NCBI RefSeq assembly: GCF_004331435.1
Contig: NZ_SJKA01000002.1
Coordinates: 372,001-436,000, forward strand
From: Kribbella sindirgiensis
Lineage (GTDB): Bacteria; Actinomycetota; Actinomycetes; Propionibacteriales; Kribbellaceae
DNA length: 64,000 nt
Direction: 5' to 3'
In this document: positions 8,413 through 18,330 of the stretch, piece after piece
Position numbering within the stretch: the stretch's first letter is position 1
How the letters are laid out: the number at the start of each line of letters is the position of its first letter
Program-made: the position numbers and the translations under genes
Notes under the pieces: model-generated
Database searches by the model: none
Seen by the model: the letters and a program-made list of their open reading frames with translations, nothing else
What the model was told of the DNA's origin: nothing

Positions 8413-9324
8413 TCACAGACCGGCGAACAGGTCGTGTTCCAGGCCGTCCGGGCCGGGGGCCGGGGTGCCCTTGACCAGGCGGTACGGCTCGGAGGCCCAG
8501 ATCTGGTTGCCGTTGTTGTTGGACAGCGCGAAGAACGGTCCGTCGACAGTGATCTGGGTGGCGTGCGCCTTCATCGCGTTCATCTTGCGGTCGATGAACT
8601 CCTCGCCCTCGATCACACAGTCGATCAGCCGGTCCGGCGTGATCATCGGCGGCATCGGGCCGTCCGGGTCCATCCCCTCGAAGGTGGTGGTGTCCCCGGA
8701 GTCGCGGAGCGCCCGGAGCTGCTCGCGCATCCGGGACTCGGCCATCGCGGTCCAGTAGATCTTCGGGATGTCCCAGGCCGGTCCGAGGTCCTCCCGGTAC
8801 GACCGGGCGGCGGCCAGCGCGGCGGCGTACGTCGCGACGCGGTGCGCCTTGATGTGATCGGGGTGGCCGTAGTTGCCCCACTCGTCGTAGGTCACCAGGA
8901 CCTGCGGGCGGAGCTCGCGGATCACCGGGACCAGATCGTTCGCCGCGGCGACCAGGTCCGCCTGCCAGAAGCTGTCCTTGCGGGTCTGCGGCGGGACGTC
9001 CGCGTTGCCCTCGTCGTTGTAGATCATCCCGGTGTCGCGGTACTTCCCCGCGCCGCCCAGGAACCGGTGGTCGGTGACACCGAGCTCGGCCATCGCGTTC
9101 GCGAGTTCACCGATCCGGTGCTCGCCGAGGCCGTCGTCCTGGTCGGCGGCCAGGTGGGCCAGGTCGGGGACGAGGACCTCTCCCTCCTCGCCGAGGGTGC
9201 AGGTGATCAGGGTGACGTGGGCGCCCTCGGCGACGTAGCGCGCCATCGTCACACCGTTGTTGATGGTTTCGTCGTCCGGGTGGGCGTGCACCAGCAGCAG
9301 CCGGCGCTCAGCAAGCTCAACCAT
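8413..9324 (-). CDS. mshB: N-acetyl-GlcN-inositol deacetylase (mycothiol biosynthesis)
   Basis: MshB, 303 residues, a zinc-dependent LmbE-family deacetylase. It removes acetyl from 1-D-myo-inosityl-2-acetamido-2-deoxy-alpha-D-glucopyranoside, the second committed step toward mycothiol. Zinc ligands are visible: HAHPDDET (H15 and D18) and H157 in NYGHPDH. The length and the C-terminal part (TQITVDGPFFALSNN) fit MshB better than the paralogue Mca. A TAGGCT -10 box ends six bases before the ATG, so the mRNA is probably leaderless. The flavin reductase gene follows on the same strand. Confidence 0.92.
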   Translation of the reverse strand: MVELAERRLLLVHAHPDDETINNGVTMARYVAEGAHVTLITCTLGEEGEVLVPDLAHLAADQDDGLGEHRIGELANAMAELGVTDHRFLGGAGKYRDTGMIYNDEGNADVPPQTRKDSFWQADLVAAANDLVPVIRELRPQVLVTYDEWGNYGHPDHIKAHRVATYAAALAAARSYREDLGPAWDIPKIYWTAMAESRMREQLRALRDSGDTTTFEGMDPDGPMPPMITPDRLIDCVIEGEEFIDRKMNAMKAHATQITVDGPFFALSNNNGNQIWASEPYRLVKGTPAPGPDGLEHDLFAGL

Positions 9325-9369
9325 GCCGAAAGCCTACGTCGCCCTCCGGACAGTTCTCCCGGCAGCGGG

Positions 9370-9666
9370 TCAGCCGAAGCGGCGGACCAGCAGGCAGCCG
9401 GCCTGGAACCGCGACTTGGCGCCGAGACCGGCGATCAGCGCACTGATCTCCGAACGCACGGTGCGTAGCGACAGTCCGAGGTCGCGGGCGATCGCGGCGT
9501 CCTTCGCGCCGGTCGACATCATCCGGCCGATCGTCACCTGGCGACTGGTCAGCTCGTTGACCGCGGCGGGCGTCCGCCGGTGCGATCCGAGCTCGTAGAC
9601 CTCGCAGACGATCTGCGGTGCAACGTCCTCGAGTCGCACCGCTGGAACTGCCGGATACACCGACAT
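9370..9666 (-). CDS. Small LuxR-type helix-turn-helix protein
   Basis: A 98-residue protein that is nearly all a LuxR/GerE DNA-binding domain: ELTSRQVTIGRMMSTGAKDA followed by IARDLGLSLRTVRSEISAL. There is no receiver or ligand-binding domain, so it is an orphan effector of unknown input. The start at 9666 has a good ribosome site (GGGGAGGAG) and fits. Two direct repeats of ACCCATACA lie 70-90 bp upstream. A CRRC-free C-terminus (SRFQAGCLLVRRFG) departs from typical LuxR ends. It is followed by mshB on the same strand, but mshB appears to have its own promoter. Confidence 0.8.
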   Translation of the reverse strand: MSVYPAVPAVRLEDVAPQIVCEVYELGSHRRTPAAVNELTSRQVTIGRMMSTGAKDAAIARDLGLSLRTVRSEISALIAGLGAKSRFQAGCLLVRRFG

Positions 9667-9732
9667 GCCTCACTCCTCCCCAAGAGTTCAGCAAGGATTC
9701 TCGTCTCCGGGCCCGGCCGCCTGCCAGGTACA

Positions 9733-9754
9733 ACCCATACAAATCACCCATACA
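9733..9754. promoter_or_regulatory. Direct repeat upstream of the LuxR-type gene
   Basis: Two perfect copies of ACCCATACA (9733-9741 and 9746-9754), start-to-start distance 13 bp, lie between the ABC-operon terminator and the LuxR-type gene. Spacing and position fit a binding site for an activator or repressor, possibly the protein itself; this is inference. Confidence 0.45.
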
Positions 9755-9774
9755 GTTGCTGTGTGTGAACAAGC

Positions 9775-9808
9775 GAGAAGGGCAGCACCCGGAGGCACTG
9801 CCCTTCTC
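9775..9808 (-). terminator. Terminator of the peptide ABC transporter operon
   Basis: Perfect 11-bp inverted repeat GAGAAGGGCAG / CTGCCCTTCTC with a 12-base loop, 15 bp past the binding-protein stop codon on the minus strand. Confidence 0.85.
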
Positions 9809-9823
9809 AGAAGTGTGCTGGGA

Positions 9824-11521
9824 TCAGCTCACTTTCTTCACACCGATCTGCGTCAGGTCGGGGAAGCCACCGGTGTTCGGGTCGGTGACCACGTTGTCGA
9901 GGTTCGAGCCCACGACGTAGACGTTGAGGTCCTGAACGGTCGGCACCAGCGGCGCCGTCTTCATGATCTCGACGTACAGGTCGGACAGACCGGTCTCGAT
10001 CTTCGACTTGTCGGACTCCTTGGCCAGCTCGGCCATCTTGTCCCAGCCGGCCTGGCTGCGCGCGTAGTTGTTCTGCGCGGCCTTGCCCGGGGCGGTCGTG
10101 TCCGGTCCGAAGACCGACGGCACGATCGTCGTCAGGCTCGCCCAGTCGTAGCACCAGCCGGCGGTGATCAGGTCGGTCGCCGACGAGTCCTGCTGCTGGG
10201 TCGAGTAGTAGTTGTCACCCGGGATCTTCTGGATCTCGACGTTGACCCCGATCGCCTTCCAGGACGCCTGAGCGGCCTCGGCGGCCTTCACGGCCAGACC
10301 GGAGTCCGCCGTACCCAGGACGAGCTTCTCGCCCTTGTAGCCGGCCTCGGTCAGCAGCTGCTTGGCCTTCGCCTGGTCGCCCTCCGGCGGAACGTTGAAC
10401 GTCTCCTCTTTCTTGTAGCCCTCCATGTCCTGCGGGATGATCGAGTCGACCACCGCAGAGAGCCGCTCGCCACCGCGGCCGTCGCGGTAGCTCGTCCGGT
10501 CCAGGCCGACGTACAGCGCCTCGCGCAGCTTCTGGTTCTTCAGCAACGGCTTCTGCTGGTTGAACGCGATGTAGCGGCGGCAGATGTCGGTGCCCTCGAC
10601 GATGCGGTCCTTGACGCCGGCCCCGTTCGTCTTGGCGATGTTCTCCGGCTGCACACCGGTGAAGCTCAGCGAGCTCTGGTCCGCCGCGCCGTTCGCGATC
10701 AGCCGCTGGTCGACGGTCGCCTCGGCGTCACCGAACTTGAAGATGAACTTGTCCGGCCGGGCGTCGCGCAGCGGGTCGGTCTTCTGGTCCCAGTTGGTGT
10801 TGCGGACCAGCACCAGCTGCTTCTTCCGCGTGTACGACTCGATCTTGTACGGGCCGCTGGCGACCGGGCGGCTGTCGTACTGCGTCTTGGTGTCCTTGGC
10901 CTTCGGAACCGGCGAGAAGACCTTCATGCTCGCCGTACCGTCGAACGAGGCGACCGGGCGGTTCAGCTTGAAGACGATCGTCTTCTCGTCCGGGACCTCG
11001 ATGGCGGTGCAGCCCTTGCCACCGTTGTTGTCAGCGACGTACGGGCCCTTGTAGCCCTTGCAGTCGAGGTACTCGTGCGCGTACGGCGCACCCTCGGCCA
11101 TGTCCGCGGCGAACGACCGCTCGGCGTTGTACTTGATGTCGGCGGCAACGATCGGCGTGCCGTCCTCGTACTTCAGTCCGTCCTTCAGCTTGAAGGTCCA
11201 GGTCTTGAAGTCCGGGGTGGCCTCGTAACTCTCCGCGAGGTCCTTCTCGAGGATGATCTTCTTCGCCTTGGCGTCGTACCGGTAGTCCGTCAGCGTCCGG
11301 GTGATCAGCTTGCCGATCATCTGGGAGTCGGTGACGAAGTTCCGCGCCGGGTCGAGGTGTTCGACGTCGGTGACCGAGTAGACGGTGACGGTGCCCCCCT
11401 TGGCACCGGCCGAAGCCTGCCCGCTCGGCGTCTCGCTGTTCCCCCCGCCGCAGGCAACCGCGGTCAGGCTCAGAACCAACCCTGCGGCGATGGCCGCTCC
11501 GGGTCGTTTGAGGTGATCCAT
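9824..11521 (-). CDS. Peptide ABC transporter substrate-binding lipoprotein (SBP family 5)
   Basis: A 565-residue extracytoplasmic binding protein for oligopeptides or dipeptides. The N-terminus has a lipoprotein signal with lipobox TAVAC (Cys24). The body carries family-5 features such as FKLKDGLKYEDGTPIVAADI and SGPYKIESYTRKKQLVLVRN. The ATG at 11521 was preferred over an upstream one because it directly precedes the KRPG-hydrophobic signal; AAGGAAGG is nearby as ribosome site. It is the last gene of the transporter operon, separated from the ATPase gene by a 189-bp gap that may hold its own promoter, which would allow the high excess of binding protein usual for such systems. Confidence 0.93.
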   Translation of the reverse strand: MDHLKRPGAAIAAGLVLSLTAVACGGGNSETPSGQASAGAKGGTVTVYSVTDVEHLDPARNFVTDSQMIGKLITRTLTDYRYDAKAKKIILEKDLAESYEATPDFKTWTFKLKDGLKYEDGTPIVAADIKYNAERSFAADMAEGAPYAHEYLDCKGYKGPYVADNNGGKGCTAIEVPDEKTIVFKLNRPVASFDGTASMKVFSPVPKAKDTKTQYDSRPVASGPYKIESYTRKKQLVLVRNTNWDQKTDPLRDARPDKFIFKFGDAEATVDQRLIANGAADQSSLSFTGVQPENIAKTNGAGVKDRIVEGTDICRRYIAFNQQKPLLKNQKLREALYVGLDRTSYRDGRGGERLSAVVDSIIPQDMEGYKKEETFNVPPEGDQAKAKQLLTEAGYKGEKLVLGTADSGLAVKAAEAAQASWKAIGVNVEIQKIPGDNYYSTQQQDSSATDLITAGWCYDWASLTTIVPSVFGPDTTAPGKAAQNNYARSQAGWDKMAELAKESDKSKIETGLSDLYVEIMKTAPLVPTVQDLNVYVVGSNLDNVVTDPNTGGFPDLTQIGVKKVS

Positions 11522-11710
11522 GGCCAGTGATTTCCTTCCTTGTGTTGACACTTGTCGCCGGGTCACGGCGGCATGGAGAAACTGATCTACGTCATGTGGC
11601 GGTCATCAACTCACGTGTTCACAAACCTGCGCAATGGAGTGTGGGCCGCTTGACCGGATCGTGATCCCTTCAATGCCGTCGCTACACCGGACGAACACTC
11701 TGTGTAGTAG

Positions 11711-12754
<1,044 letters not shown>

Positions 12755-12770
12755 CAGCACTCCCCCGCCA

Positions 12771-13841
12771 TCAGAGACTCGGCTTGATCTGCTCGGTGAA
12801 CAGCTGTTTGCGCTGCTCGGAGTTGATGTGGCACCGCACCCGATGCTGTTCCTGGCCGATCTGCAGCAGTTCCGGCAGCTCGGTGGCGCAATTCGCCCCC
12901 TCGACGTGCTCCTGGTAGTCACAGCGCGGCTGGAACGGGCAGCCCTTGGGCAGGTTGATCAGCGACGGCGGAGTACCCCGGATCGACTTGAGCCGCCCGT
13001 CGCCGGAGCGGTTCACCCGCGGGATCGAGCCCAGCAGACCCCAGGTGTACGGCATCTCCGGCCGGTAGAAGATGTCCCGGACGTTGCCCGACTCGACGAC
13101 GCGGCCGCCGTACATCACGACCACGTTCTCGGTCATCTTGGCGACCACACCGAGATCGTGCGTGATCAGGATGATCGCGGAGTTGAACTCCTTCTGCAGA
13201 TCCTTCATCAGGTCCAGGATCTGGGCCTGGACGGTGACGTCGAGGGCCGTGGTCGGCTCGTCGGCGATCAGCAGCGCGGGGTCGCACATCAGCGCCATCG
13301 CGATCATCGCGCGCTGCCGCATACCGCCGGAGAACTGGTGCGGGTAGTCGAAGAACCGCTTGTCCGGCGACGGGATGCCGACCCGGTCGAGCAGCTCGAC
13401 CGCGCGCTTCTTGGCCACCGCCTTCGGCGCGTTGTTGTGTACCAGGAACGCCTCGGTGAGCTGGTCACCGACGCGGTAGAACGGATGCATCGCCGACAGC
13501 GGGTCCTGGAAGATCATCGCGACCTGCTGACCCCGCAGGGCCCGCATCTCGGGCACGGACATCGACACCAGCTCGGCGCCGTCCAGCCAGATCTCGCCGC
13601 TCACCTTCGCCTTGCTGCCCTTGTGCAGGCCCATGATGGCCAGGCTGGACACGCTCTTGCCGGAGCCGGACTCGCCGACGATACCGAGCGTCTTGCCCCG
13701 CTCGAGGGTGAAGTTCAGGCCGTTGACGGCCTTCACCAGCCCGTCGTCGGTCGGGAAGTGCACCTGCAGGTCCTTGACCTCGAGGAACGGCTTTCCGGCA
13801 CGGGTGTCCGCCGGCGGCGCACTGGTCACGGATTCGGTCAT
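12771..13841 (-). CDS. Oligopeptide/dipeptide ABC transporter ATP-binding protein (OppD/DppD type)
   Basis: A 356-residue ATPase with Walker A GESGSGKSV, Q-loop IFQDPLSAMHPF, signature FSGGMRQR, Walker B LLIADEPTTALD and H-loop ITHDLG. The C-terminal oligopeptide-transporter segment includes CPFQPRCDY and a later Cys, matching the cluster-binding extension. Paired with the next ATPase gene, it energises peptide uptake at the inner face of the membrane. It begins 14 bp after the first permease stop codon, inside one operon. Confidence 0.94.
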   Translation of the reverse strand: MTESVTSAPPADTRAGKPFLEVKDLQVHFPTDDGLVKAVNGLNFTLERGKTLGIVGESGSGKSVSSLAIMGLHKGSKAKVSGEIWLDGAELVSMSVPEMRALRGQQVAMIFQDPLSAMHPFYRVGDQLTEAFLVHNNAPKAVAKKRAVELLDRVGIPSPDKRFFDYPHQFSGGMRQRAMIAMALMCDPALLIADEPTTALDVTVQAQILDLMKDLQKEFNSAIILITHDLGVVAKMTENVVVMYGGRVVESGNVRDIFYRPEMPYTWGLLGSIPRVNRSGDGRLKSIRGTPPSLINLPKGCPFQPRCDYQEHVEGANCATELPELLQIGQEQHRVRCHINSEQRKQLFTEQIKPSL

Positions 13842-13855
13842 CTCACCTCACCTGA

Positions 13856-14860
13856 TCAGGACAGCCGCACGCGCGGGTCGATAACGGCGTACAGGACGTC
13901 GACGACGATGTTCGCGAGCACCACGAAGATCGCCGCGAACAGCACCACGCCCATGATCGCGGGCAGGTCGTTGCTGAGCACGGAGTCGATGGAGAACTTG
14001 CCGAGGCCGGTGATGCTGAAGATCTGTTCGGTGATCACCGCGCCGCCGAGCAGGCCGCCGACGTCCAGGCCGAAGATGGTCACGATCGGGGTCAGCGCGG
14101 ACCGCAGCCCGTGCTTGAAGACCACGGTCCGCTCGCCCAGGCCCTTCGCCCGGGCCGTCCGGATGTAGTCCTCGTTCATGGTGTCGATCATGTTGGCCCT
14201 GGTGATCCGCGTGTAGAGCGCCGCGAACACCAGCGCGAGCGTGATCCACGGCAGGATGTAGAACTGCAGCCACTTCACCGGACCGACCGTGAACAAGGCC
14301 GCGTTCGCCGTGTCCGGGAACGGGATCCACTTCAGCTTCACGATGAACAAGAACAGCAGCAGGTAGCCGAACACGATCGTCGGGAACGACACCCCGAACA
14401 GCGCCAGGCCGACGCTGAACTTGTCGATGAACTTGCCCTTACGGAGCGCGGCGATCAGGCCGAGCATCACGCCGGACAACAACCAGAGGACCGCGGCCCC
14501 GAGAGCCAGCCACAGCGTCGCCGGGAACGCGTCCTTGATCGAGTTCCAGACCGGGATGCCGTTCTGGTACGACTCACCGAAGCACGGCCACGCGCAGTTG
14601 CGCTCGTTGCCCTCGGATCCGATCGTCCGCCCGCCCGGGCTCACCAGTCCCTGCATGTACTGGCCGTACTGCACGACCAGCGGCTTGTCGAAGCCGTACG
14701 TCGCGTTGACCTGCGCGACCGTCTCCGCATTGCAGTTCCTGCCGCAGATCAGCAACGCGGGATTCGCCGGCGTGGCCCAGAACAGGAAGAACGTGATCGC
14801 GCTGATCACCAGCAGTACGAACACCGCCTGGATCAGGCGGCGGATGAGATAGCGGCCCAC
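13856..14860 (-). CDS. ABC transporter permease (OppB/DppB type)
   Basis: A 334-residue inner-membrane permease with about six transmembrane helices. It starts with the family's typical MGRYLIRRLIQAVFVLLVIS and contains the EAA-type coupling loop around DYIRTARAKGLGERTVVFKH. A long loop between helices 1 and 2 (about residues 35-105) carries four cysteines (ICGRNC, NCAWPC), which is unusual and may form disulphides outside the membrane. The gap to the second permease gene is 3 bp, so both are co-translated. Confidence 0.94.
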   Translation of the reverse strand: MGRYLIRRLIQAVFVLLVISAITFFLFWATPANPALLICGRNCNAETVAQVNATYGFDKPLVVQYGQYMQGLVSPGGRTIGSEGNERNCAWPCFGESYQNGIPVWNSIKDAFPATLWLALGAAVLWLLSGVMLGLIAALRKGKFIDKFSVGLALFGVSFPTIVFGYLLLFLFIVKLKWIPFPDTANAALFTVGPVKWLQFYILPWITLALVFAALYTRITRANMIDTMNEDYIRTARAKGLGERTVVFKHGLRSALTPIVTIFGLDVGGLLGGAVITEQIFSITGLGKFSIDSVLSNDLPAIMGVVLFAAIFVVLANIVVDVLYAVIDPRVRLS

Positions 14861-14863
14861 CGG

Positions 14864-15910
14864 TCAGCTCCTTCCCGCACGCGGATCGAGGGCGTCCCGG
14901 ACGGAATCGCCGAGCAGGTTGAACGCGAGCACGGTGATGAACAGCGCCGTGCCCGGGAAGAACAGGTACAACGGATTGCTCTCGATCCAGGCCGACGCGT
15001 CGGCGATCATCCGGCCCCACGAAGCGGTCGGCTCCTTGATACCGACACCCAGGAAGGACAGCGCGGCCTCCGCGGTGATGTTCGTCGGGAGCAGCAGCGT
15101 CGTGTAGACCAGCAGCGTCGGCAACAGGTTCGGCAGGACCTGCCGGAACAGCACGTAGTTCGGCCCGGCGCCGAGTGATCTCGCCGCCTCCACGAACTCG
15201 CGCTCACGCAACGAAAGCGTTTGACCACGGACGATGCGCGCGAGGTAGGCCCAGCCGAAGAAGCCGAGGACGAACATCAGCACGCCCATCCTGAGCTTGT
15301 TGTCGTCGGGTATGCCCAACAGGTCCTGGCCGCGCGACGCGACTACCGGTGTCAGAGCCATCACGAACAGCAGCGACGGGAAGCTCAGCATGATGTCCAT
15401 CAGCCGGCTGAGCAGCGTGTCGACCCAGCCGCCGAAGTACCCGGACACCATGCCGATCACGGTGCCGAGCACGACCGCGATGATCGTTCCGCCGAGCGCC
15501 ACGAGCAGCGAGACCCGCGTGCCGTAGACGAGCCGCGAGAAGACGTCGCGGCCGTTCTGCGGCTCGACGCCGAGCCAGTGCTCGGAGCTCGTGCCGCTGC
15601 CCCACAACCCGCCGATCGGGATACCGCCGTCGCGGGTGTTCAGCAACGGATCGCCGTTCGCGTTCAGCTTGTTGAACTGATCGGGCGGGAACCCGTTCAG
15701 CTTCACGATCAGCGGCGCGAACAGCGCCACCAGAATGATCAGCAGAATCACGATCGCACTGGCGATCGCGATCTTGTCGCGCCGCAGCCGTGCCCACGCG
15801 ATCTCCCCCGGCGAGCGGCCCTCGATCTCCTTCGCTTCGGCAGTCTCGACCAGAGCATCTGTCGGCAGTCCCTCATCGGGAGACTGCGTCTCCGATACCC
15901 CCAGCGTCAT
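14864..15910 (-). CDS. ABC transporter permease (OppC/DppC type)
   Basis: A 348-residue permease, first gene of the peptide-transport operon. A 50-residue cytoplasmic N-terminus precedes six predicted helices. The coupling loop is FVEAARSLGAGPNYVLFRQV, and VLAFNLLGDSVRDALDPR near the end is a hallmark of this family. A ribosome site GGACGGG lies about ten bases before the ATG at 15910. The 147-bp region upstream, shared with no divergent gene, should hold the operon promoter; I cannot name a specific regulator. Confidence 0.94.
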   Translation of the reverse strand: MTLGVSETQSPDEGLPTDALVETAEAKEIEGRSPGEIAWARLRRDKIAIASAIVILLIILVALFAPLIVKLNGFPPDQFNKLNANGDPLLNTRDGGIPIGGLWGSGTSSEHWLGVEPQNGRDVFSRLVYGTRVSLLVALGGTIIAVVLGTVIGMVSGYFGGWVDTLLSRLMDIMLSFPSLLFVMALTPVVASRGQDLLGIPDDNKLRMGVLMFVLGFFGWAYLARIVRGQTLSLREREFVEAARSLGAGPNYVLFRQVLPNLLPTLLVYTTLLLPTNITAEAALSFLGVGIKEPTASWGRMIADASAWIESNPLYLFFPGTALFITVLAFNLLGDSVRDALDPRAGRS

Positions 15911-16057
15911 CGCCTGTCACCCGTCCTTCATGGTGATGCACCCCGCACCTTTTGACCCGGGCTCGCCGGGTTGCCGGGAACCCTACGTATCTCGCAGTGT
16001 GGACGCCATGGGAAGCCGACGCTAGTCACCGAATCGTGACCGGTGTGACTTCCGCCA

Positions 16058-16426
16058 CTACCGGCGAGTTCGCAGTGCCTTGACGAATGGACGATCGGGT
16101 ACCAGCCAGTCACTCTCGTCGAGATCCTCGGGCGCGAACCACCGCAGCTCCGCGTGCTCCCGCAGCACCGGGTCGCCGGCGACGATCACGGCCCGGTAAA
16201 CGTGCAGCCGGTAGGCCTCCGAGATGTCCACGCCAGGACCCAGCGACTCACCGACCTTGATCTCCAGGTCCAGCTCCTCGCGGAGCTCCCGGACGGCCGC
16301 CTGTTCGTCGGTCTCCCCCGGCTCGACCTTCCCGCCCGGGAACTCCCAGCCGCCGTCCGGCCCGGGCCGGTACGCCGCCAGCACCAGGCCGTCCCGCACC
16401 ACCGCAACACCCACCACGATCCGCAT
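16058..16426 (-). CDS. Nudix hydrolase (MutT-like)
   Basis: A 122-residue (deoxy)nucleoside triphosphate pyrophosphohydrolase, probably 8-oxo-dGTP diphosphatase. The full Nudix box spans residues 32-54, beginning GKVEPGETDEQAAVRELREE, with all glutamates needed for Mg binding. The length is that of MutT proteins. The start at 16426 (ATG) was chosen because MRIVVGVAVVRDG is the standard first strand; upstream codons shadow the divergent gene. CAGAGT sits seven bases upstream and may be a -10 box of a leaderless message. Confidence 0.9.
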   Translation of the reverse strand: MRIVVGVAVVRDGLVLAAYRPGPDGGWEFPGGKVEPGETDEQAAVRELREELDLEIKVGESLGPGVDISEAYRLHVYRAVIVAGDPVLREHAELRWFAPEDLDESDWLVPDRPFVKALRTRR

Positions 16427-16475
16427 TGTCGCGACTCTGCCAGAAACTGCCGCCCGCGTCCGGCATGATGCGGGG

Positions 16476-17102
16476 ATGCCGTTGCAGAACAGGGTTCTGC
16501 CCACCCAGGAGATCGTCGCCGACCCCGGTCGCGGCCTGCTGATGGGCAACCGCGGCAGCCTGCACGGCGCCGATCGCCGCCTGGGAACGACCCGTTGGCG
16601 GTCGAAGGCGTGGATCTGCTGTGTCCTCGACTGGAAAGGGATCCGCCGCGATCCGATGCCGCCGGGACGCTGGACCGCACTGTTCTTCTTCGACGAAGCG
16701 GTCGCGCTCGCCGCCGGCCATCGACCCTGTCATTACTGCCGGCGCAGGGATTTCCTGCTGTACGCCGGTGCGTGGGCGAGCGCACAGGGTCTCGCCGAGC
16801 GACCACGAGCCGCCGCGATGGACGCCGTACTGCACAGCCAGCGGGTCGAATCGCGGAGCCGGCGGCAACGGACGACGATCCAGGACCTCTCCGACCTGCC
16901 CGACGGGGCGATGGTGCGGTTCGACGGTTCACCCGCGCTGGTGCTCGGTCAGCAGCTGCTGCCCTGGTCGTGGGAGGGGTACGGCGAGCCGCGGCGACCA
17001 CCTGGGCTGGAACAGGTCGAGACCCTCACACCACCCGCGAATCTTCTTGCGCTGCAGGCCGGATTCGCTCCATTACTCCACCCGTCCGCAGGTCGCAACT
17101 GA
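16476..17102 (+). CDS. Conserved protein of unknown function with a CxxC motif
   Basis: A 208-residue cytoplasmic protein whose N-terminus (MPLQNRVLPTQEI, then LLMGNRGSLHG) I associate with an uncharacterised actinobacterial family. A CHYCRRRDF element near residue 87 is the only metal- or redox-like site. No membrane segment or signal is present. It is divergent from the Nudix gene, with 49 bp between start codons. CATGAT ends six bases before the ATG, a weak -10 candidate for a leaderless transcript. Function not assigned. Confidence 0.75.
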   Translation: MPLQNRVLPTQEIVADPGRGLLMGNRGSLHGADRRLGTTRWRSKAWICCVLDWKGIRRDPMPPGRWTALFFFDEAVALAAGHRPCHYCRRRDFLLYAGAWASAQGLAERPRAAAMDAVLHSQRVESRSRRQRTTIQDLSDLPDGAMVRFDGSPALVLGQQLLPWSWEGYGEPRRPPGLEQVETLTPPANLLALQAGFAPLLHPSAGRN

Positions 17103-17209
17103 GGTAACCCTAACTGGAAACACGCCGTACCGAGGGGTCTTCCGTTGGGCGCTCGGCAGGGGCAAAGTGTGCCCATACTGACAGCTACAAAACCATTACT
17201 GGAGTCGGC

Positions 17210-17512
17210 ATGGGTGAGGGCAACAACAGCCCAGGCAACATCGCCGCGGTCGTCCGCGCGCTCGAAGGGTTACACGCTGCCGTCGGCAAACTCAGTCAGG
17301 AGTACGGTGACACCCTCGGCATCCGCCGCCTGGTGTCCGACGTGGCCCGGCTGAGCGACGATCTCGCGGAGCTCGGCCCGCCCGACCCCAGGCACAGGCC
17401 CGGACCCGTTCCGGAGGAACTCGAGGAGATTCCCGACGTGGAGTATGACGCGTCCATGTGGACCGACGCGGAACACGAAGGCTTCGGCGCGCCTGACAGG
17501 CACGCTCCCTGA
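17210..17512 (+). CDS. Small acidic protein of unknown function, first gene of the sdh operon
   Basis: A 100-residue protein, N-terminal half helical (VVRALEGLHAAVGKLSQEYG), C-terminal half acidic and Pro-rich (VPEELEEIPDVEYD). No known domain recognised. Its TGA overlaps the ATG of the succinate dehydrogenase membrane subunit (TGATG), so both are co-translated. GGAG stands about seven bases before the start, and TACTGA at about 17177 may be the -10 box of the operon. Its coupling to sdh suggests an accessory or regulatory role, which is inference. Confidence 0.65.
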   Translation: MGEGNNSPGNIAAVVRALEGLHAAVGKLSQEYGDTLGIRRLVSDVARLSDDLAELGPPDPRHRPGPVPEELEEIPDVEYDASMWTDAEHEGFGAPDRHAP

Positions 17513-18312
17513 TGGCAACGGGGGTAGAAGCGCCGGGCCGCGCACAAGTAGGCCTCAAGACTGCAAGAACGGATCGATGGTGGCTCGCGCCGTTGCGTAT
17601 CGGCGTGATCCTGGGCTTCTTCATCGTCTACGCGACGATCCGGATCTTCATGAACAAGTGGTACTGGGTCGACGCGTACCACTACCTCACGCCGCTGTAC
17701 TCGCCGTGTGTGACCAGCAGCTGTGTCGAGGGTTCCAGCCATCTCGGCACCTGGTTCGGCGACTTCCCGCGGTTCCTGCCGTTCAGCCTGATCACGTTCG
17801 TGATCCTGGCCGGCTTCCGCGGCACCTGCTACTACTACCGCAAGGCGGGGTACCGCTCGCTGTTCTTCGCGCCGGCCGCCTGCGCGGTGCCCGAGCCGCA
17901 CAAGAACTACACCGGTGAGCGGAAGTTCCCGCTGGTCGCGCTGAACCTGCACCGCTACTTCTTCTACGGCGCGCTGATCTTCGGTGTGCTGAACATCTAC
18001 GACGGCGTCCAGGCCTTCCACGGCGACGGCGGTGGGTTCGGGATCGGTCTCGGCACGGTGATCATCTGGATCAACCTGGTGATGCTGTGGCTGTACACGC
18101 TGTCCTGCCACGCCTGCCGGCACATCGTCGGCGGCCGGCTGAAGAACTTCTCCAAGCACCCGATGCGCTACCGGTACTGGACCTTCGTGTCCAAGCTGAA
18201 CCCGAAGCACGGCACCTTCGCGATGACGTCGCTGTTCACCGTGATCCTGACCGACTTCTACATCATGGCGGTCTCCGCCGGGTGGTTCTCCGACCTGCGC
18301 ATCATCAACTGA
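17512..18312 (+). CDS. sdhC: Succinate dehydrogenase membrane subunit (Sdh1-type SdhC)
   Basis: A 266-residue membrane anchor with about five transmembrane helices, the single membrane subunit of an actinobacterial Sdh1-type succinate dehydrogenase. It passes electrons from the iron-sulphur subunit to menaquinone. The sequence is unusually rich in Cys and His for an anchor: C66, C71, C106, C124, C199, C202 (SCHACRH) with H147, H200 and H204. The mycobacterial Sdh1 complex has been described with a membrane-embedded Rieske-type [2Fe-2S] cluster in this subunit, and these residues are candidates for the ligands. No separate SdhD is encoded. The start overlaps the upstream gene; sdhA follows after 18 bp. 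Confidence 0.88.
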   Translation: MATGVEAPGRAQVGLKTARTDRWWLAPLRIGVILGFFIVYATIRIFMNKWYWVDAYHYLTPLYSPCVTSSCVEGSSHLGTWFGDFPRFLPFSLITFVILAGFRGTCYYYRKAGYRSLFFAPAACAVPEPHKNYTGERKFPLVALNLHRYFFYGALIFGVLNIYDGVQAFHGDGGGFGIGLGTVIIWINLVMLWLYTLSCHACRHIVGGRLKNFSKHPMRYRYWTFVSKLNPKHGTFAMTSLFTVILTDFYIMAVSAGWFSDLRIIN

Positions 18313-18330
18313 TACGGATCTGAAGACTCC

